From the NCBI GenBank assembly GCA_031963415.1, contig JASSUI010000001.1, forward strand, positions 930,001 to 994,000: a stretch of DNA of 64,000 nucleotides, read 5' to 3'. The notes under the pieces are model-generated. The model was not told where the DNA came from, did not search any database, and was given only the letters and a program-made list of their open reading frames with translations. The position numbers and the translations under genes were made by a program. Source of the stretch: JASSUD01 sp031963415. Lineage in GTDB: Bacteria > Pseudomonadota > Gammaproteobacteria > Burkholderiales > Burkholderiaceae. Shown piece after piece: positions 34,799 through 41,700 of this stretch. How positions within the stretch are numbered: position 1 is the first letter of the stretch; each line of letters opens with the position of its first letter.

Positions 34799-36475
34799 AT
34801 GGGAAACCAACGTACTCTGCATAATGCCTTGCCGATCGTAGCAGCGGCATATGGCAAGAAATTTGGTGTCAAGGTAGAGATTGGAGGGGATATCGCACAT
34901 ACAGACGGTAATACGATTGTGGTGCCTAATATTCCTGATGATTACCCCCATAAAGATGCACTCTGGGGGTACTTAGCGCATGAAGCGGCGCATGTCCGTT
35001 TTACGGATTTCACTGTGAAAAAACGGGGAAAACTCCACGCTAGCGTGCACAATATATTAGAAGATAGCCGCATCGAACGCGCCATCATGGCGGAGTTTCC
35101 CGGAGTGCGCCACACCCTGAATGAGACAGCACGTTATATGCTCCATGCAGGGCATTATGGTGAAGTTACAACGGAAGATCATCCCGCCGCAATTATGCTT
35201 ACTTATAGTCTGTATTGGCTACAAACCAAGCTAGTTGGGCAAACCGTGCTCCAGGAATCTTTGGATAAGGCTAGAGCTGCATTGGAAAGCGTATTTTTTC
35301 AAGATGTTATCGTGAAGCTCGATAATTTATTGAAACAAGCCGCCTTTCTAAAATCTACTCAAGACGCTGACGCGCTTGCTTCTTCGATTATCAAAATGTT
35401 TAAAAAAGAAGAAAAAGCGCAAGAAAAAAAACAGACACAAGAACAAAAAGAACAACAAGAGCAGCAGAAAAAACAGCAAGAAGAAGATCAGAACCAAAGC
35501 CAAGATCGAAGAGAAAGTCAAGAAGGTCAAGGCCAAAACCAAGTCCCAGACCAGGATCTATCTCCAGAAAAACAAAGTGCGGTGGAATTGCTTCATCAAT
35601 TGCTTCATCCAAAAAGTAAGGATTTGCCAGATGATGCTCACACGCGCCTGAAAAACGAACTCAATCAAATTGCTCAAGATAAGGGTAATACTGACTATCT
35701 GACAGTATGCAATGCGGTGCCTACTCAAGACGATACTGAATTCGGGAGGAAATTACTCAATGAGGTCAAAAGCCTCACCTCTAAAATACGAACGCAGCTA
35801 TATGGCCTTGTACAAGCTAGCCAACGAGTTAACACACATCATCAATACTCAGGAAAACGTGTGAACCATCGTCAGCTACACCGCATCGCGACTGGTGATA
35901 CTCGTGTGTTTATTAAAACTAAGCGCAAGCAATTTCCTAATACAGCCGTACACCTTCTCGTGGACATGAGTGGTTCTATGTGTGAAGGAACGGGAAATGG
36001 CAAAGCACGTGAAGATATTGCACGGGAAGCAGCTTTAGCACTGGCATTGGCTTTAGAGGGGATTCCTGGTGTTAATGCAGCGGTTACTTTCTTTGGTGGC
36101 TATCCTCCGTTGCCACCGGTGTATAGGGTTATTGAGCACGGCGAGAGAGTTCAAAGTCAAGCAGGGAAATTCGCATTTAATGCAGATGGAGGAACACCTA
36201 TGGCCGAGGCGCTTTGGTATGCCGCTCATAAGCTGTACGAGACGCGCGAAAAGCGCAAGGTAGTCATAGTAATAACAGATGGAGGACCTGATAATGCTCC
36301 TGCCTGTAGAACAGTTCTGAATCTTTATAAACAAAGCGGTGTTGAGGTCTTTGGAATTGGTATAGAAAGTAGTGTAGTTGCTTTATTGTTTGATAAGCAT
36401 ATTGTTATTAACGATGCTACCTGTCTTCAACGCGCTTTATTCAAGCTGATGGAGCAGTCCCTGACTTCCGCTTGA
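34799..36475 (+). CDS. CobT-like protein: HEXXH metallopeptidase-like region plus vWA domain
   Basis: 558 residues. The N-terminal part has a zinc-protease-like HEAAH motif (about residue 61, in YLAHEAAHVRFTDF) followed by NILEDSRIERAI, which could supply the third ligand. A highly charged Gln/Glu/Lys linker (about 200-260) follows. The C-terminal vWA domain has MIDAS residues in LVDMSGSM (about 388), the Thr of ADGGTPMAEAL and VITDGGPDN. It resembles cobaltochelatase subunit CobT, the natural partner of CobS/MoxR ATPases. No cobalamin genes are near, so a role in the conjugative element is more likely. Confidence 0.8.
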   Translation: MGNQRTLHNALPIVAAAYGKKFGVKVEIGGDIAHTDGNTIVVPNIPDDYPHKDALWGYLAHEAAHVRFTDFTVKKRGKLHASVHNILEDSRIERAIMAEFPGVRHTLNETARYMLHAGHYGEVTTEDHPAAIMLTYSLYWLQTKLVGQTVLQESLDKARAALESVFFQDVIVKLDNLLKQAAFLKSTQDADALASSIIKMFKKEEKAQEKKQTQEQKEQQEQQKKQQEEDQNQSQDRRESQEGQGQNQVPDQDLSPEKQSAVELLHQLLHPKSKDLPDDAHTRLKNELNQIAQDKGNTDYLTVCNAVPTQDDTEFGRKLLNEVKSLTSKIRTQLYGLVQASQRVNTHHQYSGKRVNHRQLHRIATGDTRVFIKTKRKQFPNTAVHLLVDMSGSMCEGTGNGKAREDIAREAALALALALEGIPGVNAAVTFFGGYPPLPPVYRVIEHGERVQSQAGKFAFNADGGTPMAEALWYAAHKLYETREKRKVVIVITDGGPDNAPACRTVLNLYKQSGVEVFGIGIESSVVALLFDKHIVINDATCLQRALFKLMEQSLTSA

Positions 36476-36490
36476 ATATAAATCTTTACC

Positions 36491-36516
36491 GTCTCATTCT
36501 CAGTAGAGGATGAGAC
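36491..36516 (+). terminator. Probable terminator hairpin after the vWA gene
   Basis: GTCTCAT (36491-36497) pairs with ATGAGAC (36510-36516), followed by GACTTCT. It lies 15 nt after the vWA stop. The T-run is poor, so it may be only an RNA-stabilising hairpin. Confidence 0.4.
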
Positions 36517-36613
36517 GACTTCTACTAGTCCACATTTCCCAAGACCTCAACGGGGTTTTATCTATAAATCAAATAATGATGGGTTCTTGGAAAGCGTCCT
36601 GGACGCTCGATAC

Positions 36614-36639
36614 GGTAGCTGGCCGTCATAAAAACAGCA
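36614..36639 (+). promoter_or_regulatory. Repeated GGTAGCTGGCC...ACAGCA box, copy 3
   Basis: GGTAGCTGGCC, a short A-rich stretch and AACAGCA, matching the boxes at 31473 and 33548, and lying 118 nt before pseudoknot leader 6. An AGCGTCC-T-GGACGCT dyad is immediately upstream. Confidence 0.5.
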
Positions 36640-36756
36640 TGATATTAAATTGAATTTCAACTTAATCAATAAACGATTTTTTTGAGATCGTGCCTAAGTT
36701 GAGTTAATTAAATTCAACTAAGCCATCTTTATCGAAAAATCAACTTATCTATTTCA

Positions 36757-36792
36757 CCCTGCTGGGGATTACCCCTGCAGGCGGGTATCTCC
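36757..36792 (+). promoter_or_regulatory. Pseudoknot leader 6 (before ArdA-like gene)
   Basis: s1 CCTGC (36758-36762) pairs with GCAGG (36777-36781). s2 GGGGAT (36764-36769) pairs with s3 ATCTCC (36787-36792). s3 with its preceding T (TATCTCC) pairs over 7 bp with the RBS region GGAGGTA (36816-36822). Confidence 0.7.
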
Positions 36793-36827
36793 CTGGTATT
36801 TTTTAACTACTACTTGGAGGTACTGCA

Positions 36828-37214
36828 ATGAAAAAAATTTCACACCTGAAAGAAATAATAATTAATCTTTTTCAAAAAAATTTATTGCGAACAATAAAAA
36901 TTACAGTAAATAAAAATCAAGAATTTAATATGACTCATGGATATATTTTATGCAAATATGACCAAAAATTGATTAGAAAAATTTTAAAAATCTCAAATAT
37001 TGATATTTCTGAAATTCAATCATATATGGATAGATACTATCTTGGCTCGTATAAAAGCAAGATAGATTTCGCAAAGAAATATGCAAGAAGCTATACAATT
37101 TCAAGTGATATCAATGAATTTATAGATTATAAAAAATTAGCAAAATATTTATTAAATAAAGAGATGTTTTTTTATATAAAAACTAATGGTCGCATCCACG
37201 TTTTTACAACATAA
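36828..37214 (+). CDS. ArdA C-terminal-like anti-restriction protein (tentative)
   Basis: 128 residues from ATG 36828 with GGAGG upstream. The C-terminal 60 residues follow the last domain of ArdA: a YKSKIDFAKKYARSY helix, then EFIDYKKLAKYLLNKE and FFYIKTNGRIHVF. ArdA proteins mimic B-DNA and inhibit type I restriction. Oddly this protein is Lys-rich and basic rather than acidic, and only one ArdA-like domain is present, so its mechanism may differ. The gene is very AT-rich. It stands behind pseudoknot leader 6 next to two ArdB genes. Confidence 0.55.
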   Translation: MKKISHLKEIIINLFQKNLLRTIKITVNKNQEFNMTHGYILCKYDQKLIRKILKISNIDISEIQSYMDRYYLGSYKSKIDFAKKYARSYTISSDINEFIDYKKLAKYLLNKEMFFYIKTNGRIHVFTT

Positions 37215-37268
37215 AAGATAAATTTTCATTGAATTTGGGGTTATAGAATTTTCAATTAAAAATTAATG

Positions 37269-37305
37269 CTCTGCTAGGAGCTACCCTAGCAGGGTGGCTT
37301 TCTTT
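37269..37305 (+). promoter_or_regulatory. Pseudoknot leader 7 (before first ArdB gene)
   Basis: s1 CTCTGCTA (37269-37276) pairs with TAGCAGGG (37287-37294). s2 GGAGCTA (37277-37283) pairs with s3 TGGCTTT (37295-37301). GCTTTCTTT (37297-37305) can instead pair over 9 bp with GAGGAAAGC (37325-37333), the RBS ending at the ATG. Confidence 0.7.
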
Positions 37306-37333
37306 AGTAGGTTTTATATTCAAAGAGGAAAGC

Positions 37334-37852
37334 ATGAAAAATCATGAAGCAGATAATAAAGAAAACCCCACGCTAAACAATTCGTTTGAAGAGCACGATG
37401 AACGTATTGTTTCTATTTTAGTCACTGATGAAACAGAGCGGATGAAATTCCTCCCTCATTACCTTGGAGTCTTGTGCGTCCATATAGAGAGTTATATCTA
37501 CAAACTTATGCGGTCCTTTAGTAAAGACTATGACGGTGGTGAATGGGGTTTTTGTAGATTAAAGAAAATTCACTGTGATAATTTTAAAGGTTTTTATATG
37601 AGACCTCCTGAAGGCAAATATCAATTTTCCTGTTCAGGAAATTATTTTGACGGTGAGCTCTCTGCTGATACAGCCGGTATTGTGGTAACACTATATGCTC
37701 TCAATATTTTTATAGCATGCATCTATTGTAAGCATGATGCTTTTAAGACATTTATTGATAAATTACCAACGTTGCAGAAATTATACGATGCACTTTATGA
37801 GTTTGCACGAGAGCATGCTGAATGGAAATTGATTCGAGCAGCAATTGATTAA
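37334..37852 (+). CDS. klcA: ArdB/KlcA-family anti-restriction protein (copy 1)
   Basis: 172 residues from ATG 37334. It has the ArdB/KlcA pattern: FLPHYLGVLCVHIESYIYKL, then YDGGEWGFCRL, FYMRPPEG, and the conserved core ELSADTAGIVVTLYALN, ending EFAREHAEWKLIRAAID. These proteins block type I restriction enzymes in vivo and are common in the leading regions of conjugative plasmids, where they act early in a new host. A polar N-terminal extension of about 20 residues is present. A second, diverged copy follows. Confidence 0.85.
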   Translation: MKNHEADNKENPTLNNSFEEHDERIVSILVTDETERMKFLPHYLGVLCVHIESYIYKLMRSFSKDYDGGEWGFCRLKKIHCDNFKGFYMRPPEGKYQFSCSGNYFDGELSADTAGIVVTLYALNIFIACIYCKHDAFKTFIDKLPTLQKLYDALYEFAREHAEWKLIRAAID

Positions 37853-37895
37853 TATTTCCTCATATAAAAAATATTTATATATTTGATTAACTATT

Positions 37896-37932
37896 CCCCT
37901 ATCGGGAGCTATCCCGATAGGGTTAGCTTCTT
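37896..37932 (+). promoter_or_regulatory. Pseudoknot leader 8 (before second ArdB gene)
   Basis: s1 CCCTATC (37897-37903) pairs perfectly with GATAGGG (37916-37922). s2 GGGAGCTA (37904-37911) pairs with s3 TAGCTTCT (37924-37931). GCTTCTT (37926-37932) is also exactly complementary to AAGAAGC (37956-37962), just before the ATG. Confidence 0.75.
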
Positions 37933-37964
37933 GTGTATGGTTTTTTGCATTTAAAAAGAAGCCC

Positions 37965-38399
37965 ATGAAAAATCAAGAATTAAAAGTTAAAAAAATAAAT
38001 AATAATCTTTGCAATAAACACATTACCGCTACTTTGGTCCATAAATCAGATAAATTTAAATTTTTATATAATTTTTTTGGCGAAAAATTATTCAAAATAG
38101 GTAAATGCCCTTTCTATGATTGGCTTAACAATATCTGCAAGGGCAATACAGGAGAAGAGTGGAATATTTATATCCTATCAAATGGCGGCTTTTATATCGC
38201 CCCAAATGATGAGAAATTTCCATCTTCTAGTGACCTTCTTTCTGCTGATGCTACGGGTATTGTTGTGACATTAGTTAATTTACAAACTATGGCACGAGGC
38301 CTGGGAAAATCGAAAGGTCATTTTGCTAAGCTTTATAAGCTATTGCGCCGTTTTGCAGCGCAGCATGCCGAGCGCGAAATGATTTTTGCTATTTGTTAA
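37965..38399 (+). CDS. ArdB/KlcA-family anti-restriction protein (copy 2)
   Basis: 144 residues from ATG 37965. The same landmarks as copy 1 are present: FKFLYNFFGEKLFK, GEEWNIYILSNGGFYIAP, DLLSADATGIVVTLVNLQ and RFAAQHAEREMIFAI. It is shorter at the N-terminus and lacks the final ID of many ArdB proteins. The two copies differ enough to have been acquired or duplicated long ago, which may widen the range of restriction systems resisted. It has only AAGAAG as ribosome-binding site, so translation may depend strongly on its leader. Confidence 0.8.
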   Translation: MKNQELKVKKINNNLCNKHITATLVHKSDKFKFLYNFFGEKLFKIGKCPFYDWLNNICKGNTGEEWNIYILSNGGFYIAPNDEKFPSSSDLLSADATGIVVTLVNLQTMARGLGKSKGHFAKLYKLLRRFAAQHAEREMIFAIC

Positions 38400-38496
38400 G
38401 TTATTTTTATTCTATAAAGATATTTTTATAGCCTAATAAAACAATAAAGCGAAAGCTATTTATTCAAAAAAACGATAGATTTAAAGTCATTCCATT

Positions 38497-38532
38497 CCCC
38501 GTCGGGAGATATTCCCGGCGGGGATATCTCCT
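38497..38532 (+). promoter_or_regulatory. Pseudoknot leader 9 (before TOPRIM gene)
   Basis: s1 CCCCGTC (38497-38503) pairs with GGCGGGG (38517-38523). s2 GGAGATAT (38505-38512) pairs perfectly with s3 ATATCTCC (38524-38531). TCTCCT (38527-38532) also pairs with the RBS AGGAGA (38567-38572). Confidence 0.75.
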
Positions 38533-38578
38533 TGGCGATTTTTTCTTTGTAGGAATATTAACGCTTAGGAGAAACGCA

Positions 38579-39823
38579 ATGTCATACATTAAAGAAGAAG
38601 TGCAAAACTCTTTAAAAGACCGTTGGTTATCTATTTCGGAGGCATTAGCGCCGTCACTGAAATCAGCAACCAATAACCTAAATAACCCAATCAACTATTC
38701 TCAATGTAAAGAAGAAGTGCTAGATGCCGCAAAGGGCCATTGGCTATCCATTCTAAAGGCATTAGCACCCTCACTGGAACCAGCCATCGATAACCTAGGC
38801 TGTTGGGTCAATTGCCTTAAACCTAAATGCTCCGGTAATTTTCGTATCAATAAAAAAGATGCCGATGATAAGCCTTCTGGCTTTTGCAACAGCTGCGGCT
38901 TTTATCGTGGCGGTCTTTCTATACTGTCATGGATCACTGAGCAAGCCGACGAAGTTTGCTTGGCTGCCGTAGCAGATTATTTAAAAAAAGTCTCAGAAAA
39001 TCATTTGCAAGCAGCCTCACTTGATATCTCTTGTGACACTTCTTCTGAGGATGAGAACAGACAAAGAATTGAGCGAGCCTGGTCTGAGAGTGTTACCTAC
39101 TCACAGCACGACGCTCCAACGATGTCTCGGTATTTTAAGCGCTGTCATCTCAATTTTGATGAAGAGGTCGTCGCAGAAACTGATTCTCTGCGTTTTCATC
39201 CTAACTTAGATTATTTTGAGGAAGATAAAAAGCTGGGAAAGTTTCCCGCTATTGTGTGTGCGGTTCGGAATGCGACGGGAAAGCTCATCACACTTCATCG
39301 CACGTATCTCACAAGAGACGGCAATCTAGCCCACGTAAAAAATCCTCACAAGTTTATGCCTTTACCTGAAGGCTTACATCTGGCGGGAGGAGCCATTCAA
39401 CTGGGTAAACCGCTTCAACTCAAACACTCAGGTAAGGATGGAAAAGAAGACATTCAGGCGAATGTGATAGGCATTGCGGAAAGTCTAGAAACAGCATTAT
39501 CCGTTTTCACTGCAACGCTTATTCCGACCTGGGCCACGATAACTGGAGATCAGATGAAAAAATTTGATGCCCCTAAAGATATCGATACCGTGATCATCTG
39601 GGCTGATAGGTATCTATGGGATGAGGGGCAAGTGTTTACGAATGTTTTAAGCAATAAATTACAAAAACAAGGCATTCAGGTTCATGTTTGCTCTCCAGAT
39701 GAGGCAGCCATACCTTCTCCACGCAACCGTATGAATTGGAACGATGTGTTGAAAAATCACGGCAGATTTGTATTTCCGCAATTTGATTATTTAAGAAACT
39801 TTATTTTAAGAAATAAAAAATAA
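38579..39823 (+). CDS. Zinc-ribbon/TOPRIM primase-like protein
   Basis: 414 residues from ATG 38579. The N-terminus holds two tandem copies of a segment (about residues 1-40 and 41-80; KDRWLSISEALAPSL and KGHWLSILKALAPSL), then a primase-type zinc ribbon with CLKPKC and FCNSCG (about 78-105). After a linker comes a DUF7146/TOPRIM_3-like region (FPAIVCAVRN, LHRTYLTRDGN, VIGIAESLETALS, DTVIIWADR, NRMNWNDVLKNHG). Such proteins prime or process DNA on conjugative elements. The TOPRIM acidic cluster is E (AESLE) and D (WADR). It is last in the leader-controlled block. Confidence 0.8.
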   Translation: MSYIKEEVQNSLKDRWLSISEALAPSLKSATNNLNNPINYSQCKEEVLDAAKGHWLSILKALAPSLEPAIDNLGCWVNCLKPKCSGNFRINKKDADDKPSGFCNSCGFYRGGLSILSWITEQADEVCLAAVADYLKKVSENHLQAASLDISCDTSSEDENRQRIERAWSESVTYSQHDAPTMSRYFKRCHLNFDEEVVAETDSLRFHPNLDYFEEDKKLGKFPAIVCAVRNATGKLITLHRTYLTRDGNLAHVKNPHKFMPLPEGLHLAGGAIQLGKPLQLKHSGKDGKEDIQANVIGIAESLETALSVFTATLIPTWATITGDQMKKFDAPKDIDTVIIWADRYLWDEGQVFTNVLSNKLQKQGIQVHVCSPDEAAIPSPRNRMNWNDVLKNHGRFVFPQFDYLRNFILRNKK

Positions 39824-39853
39824 AATCAATATTTTTCTGTAAGCAAAAAAAAT

Positions 39854-39945
39854 CCCTGCATGCCACGTAATAGTGTTTGCAGGGACAAATAATGTTCTAA
39901 CGTGAACAGCCTCAAGCCCTGGCCTTATAGCTAGGCGTTTGAGGT
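39854..39945 (+). terminator. Two hairpins after the TOPRIM gene, possible terminator region
   Basis: TCCCTGCA (39854-39861) pairs with TGCAGGGA (39879-39886). CCTCAA (39911-39916) pairs with TTGAGG (39940-39945). The loop bases CACGT (39865-39869) could also pair with ACGTG (39900-39904), so a pseudoknot is conceivable, but no clear gene starts close behind. Confidence 0.4.
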
Positions 39946-39996
39946 TTACTTTAATCATTATTAGTTCGTAAGCAGATTTTTAGAAGTGTCAAAATT

Positions 39997-40323
39997 ATGG
40001 GCGAAAACCTTCGTGCAGGGAGGGCTGCCTTATGCGACGGCTATCTATGTATTCGATCAAATTGTGTGCGATGGGTATCGCAAATCATGTGCGAAGAAAG
40101 CACTGAATTCAGATATATTTATGGTTATCGTGCCTCTATGACAAAGGTCGCGTATATTGAGCTGGCATTATTAATAGCCACCGCTCTGTATCTACTCTTC
40201 CAAGAATTCAACTTTTTCCTGCAAGACTTGCTGCCTTACAAATATCAAGCAAGTTCTGCACTAAAAATACAGCAAAACCGATCAATGGCAGATTTCTGTC
40301 TTGCTCAAACAAAGGCAGCTTAG
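39997..40323 (+). CDS. Doubtful small membrane protein
   Basis: 108 residues if ATG 39997 is used; ATG 40138 (MTKVAYIELAL) would give just the part with one hydrophobic segment (ELALLIATALYLLF). No convincing ribosome-binding site is seen for either start, and the 3' end overlaps the opposite-strand ORF at 40282. No family recognised. Confidence 0.25.
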   Translation: MGENLRAGRAALCDGYLCIRSNCVRWVSQIMCEESTEFRYIYGYRASMTKVAYIELALLIATALYLLFQEFNFFLQDLLPYKYQASSALKIQQNRSMADFCLAQTKAA

Positions 40324-40617
40324 GCTTAGATAGAAAAGCGTGAAAGCATAATTATTTACCTCCCTCTTAGCATTTTGATTTTTCTCTACCATCCTTTCCG
40401 CTTCCTTTGCACAAAACAGAGCTACATCATCTGCAGTAGGAACAGCATGATCATTAAGCGCACTTTGTACCTCTTGGGCAATATTGGCGAGTGCTTCCCG
40501 TAGTAGATTAGTCAGTGGCAAAGGTCTTCCTTGGCTAATCATATTAACCGCTTGAATATGTTCGTTTTTTAACTCCTCAAACCGTTCATCGCAAGCCTGA
40601 CTACTCATGTAATCCAT
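40282..40617 (-). CDS. Small protein with C-terminal membrane anchor (uncertain)
   Basis: 111 residues. A polar, helical N-terminal region (LTNLLREALANIAQEVQSAL) is followed by a C-terminal hydrophobic segment (AFTLFYLSLSCLCLSK). It has a better protein-like composition than the overlapping plus-strand ORF, but a weak ribosome-binding site. I recognise no family. Confidence 0.35.
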   Translation of the reverse strand: MDYMSSQACDERFEELKNEHIQAVNMISQGRPLPLTNLLREALANIAQEVQSALNDHAVPTADDVALFCAKEAERMVEKNQNAKREVNNYAFTLFYLSLSCLCLSKTEICH

Positions 40618-40920
40618 ATTGATTACCTACTGTCTATAAAGAAACGTTAAGGCGCCTGTAATTGCGCTAAAGACGATGTATTGAATCTCTCAAAAAAGGC
40701 AAAAATTTTATGTATCGGGGCAATTAAATTCTAAAAAACTACGAACCTCCTACTCACAGCGGAGCAAGCGTATAGCTAGAAATTTCTGCACAGGCATGCC
40801 AAGGCTTTCTGTTTTTTTGCCTTTCCTGATGATATCCAAAGCCCCCGTTTTTTATCCATATAAGATAAAAATTAATTATTTAGTTTACAATAATTGGCCT
40901 TAGCTCAGTTTTTTGATCTC
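40618..40920. other. Intergenic, no gene recognised
   Basis: AT-rich spacer upstream of the regulator gene. It probably holds that gene's promoter, but I cannot point to a specific -35/-10 pair or an operator dyad with confidence. Confidence 0.4.
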
Positions 40921-41352
40921 ATGCCTACCAAAGAAGAGAAAGCCGATTTTGCTCAACGTTTGCGGCTTGCTTTAAATCGGTTTGCTCATCGCAACGCCCC
41001 AGCAGTTAAAGGGGCAACTGATTTAGCTCGGCAGTTTAATTTAAGATATTCGAGTGCAACCGAAACTGGGATAACTCCGCAAACCGCACATAAATGGTTA
41101 ACGGGACAAGTTATACCAAAAAAGGACAAAATTACGACATTAGCCGAATGGCTAGGAGTAACAGAGCACTGGCTGCATTATGGGCCGCCCCCTCAAAAAG
41201 TAGCCGTTAAGAATGAGCAAGCAGAAGAAATAAAGTATCCACTTTCACCTCAGACATTAGTGCTCATAAAAAAATTTGGCGCCTTGTCAGAGCATCAGCG
41301 TTATTTAATTGAAGAGATGATGATGCAATTCTTAGGAGGCTCTCTTGAATAA
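40921..41352 (+). CDS. HTH (XRE/phage-repressor-like) transcriptional regulator
   Basis: 143 residues from ATG 40921; an upstream TTG at 40894 is possible, and neither has a strong ribosome-binding site. The N-terminal domain (FAQRLRLALNRFAHRN, ATDLARQFNLRY, ITPQTAHKWLTGQVIPKKD, LAEWLGVTEHWLHYG) is the helix-turn-helix seen in many phage and conjugative-element regulators. The C-terminal part (LSPQTLVLIKKFGALSEHQR, LIEEMMMQFLG) is helical and may dimerise. It might regulate nearby element genes; no target is shown by the sequence. Confidence 0.75.
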   Translation: MPTKEEKADFAQRLRLALNRFAHRNAPAVKGATDLARQFNLRYSSATETGITPQTAHKWLTGQVIPKKDKITTLAEWLGVTEHWLHYGPPPQKVAVKNEQAEEIKYPLSPQTLVLIKKFGALSEHQRYLIEEMMMQFLGGSLE

Positions 41353-41700
41353 ACACTCTGCTTTGAAAGCATCTACTTAAGTAAAAAGTTTATTTTCACC
41401 CCGTCATTTATTCTTCGTGTTTGCACTTCAACAAGGTTGTCCATTTTTAAAAAATGGCAGATGACAGAATCAAATTTCTTGTAACTTTTTATAAAAATCA
41501 ATTAAACACCTGAGTCAAAGAAGCAAGATTGATAATTGACTAATCATTTGATATTTAAGGATTTTTTGCCATGACGGGCTATTCTCTATAAAAGAAACTG
41601 GGATGCAAGTTAAGGTTTTTACCTAGAGACGCGGATTAGCGGATTCTTATACTAATCAGATTATTCTCATGAGTCTTGTTTTCCGATAAGGAGCGGCAGA
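41353..41700. other. Intergenic, no gene recognised
   Basis: About 350 bp of AT-rich sequence between the regulator and the 523-residue protein. No supported coding frame. The last 15 bases contain AAGGAG, the ribosome-binding site of the next gene. Confidence 0.5.

Noticed and set aside
35348..35651. ORFs of Lys/Asn or Leu/Phe runs opposite and within the vWA gene linker
   Set aside because: They are shadows of the Gln/Glu/Lys-rich linker in other frames.
34799..36475. True cobaltochelatase subunit CobT
   Set aside because: The domain layout is similar, but there are no cobalamin genes nearby, and the DUF3150 gene and conjugative context point to the element-borne module.
31531..38532. Identification of the leaders as a known pseudoknot riboswitch (preQ1, SAM-II or fluoride)
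   Set aside because: The overall H-type fold is similar, but the conserved ligand-binding bases of those classes are not seen, and the genes do not match their usual targets.
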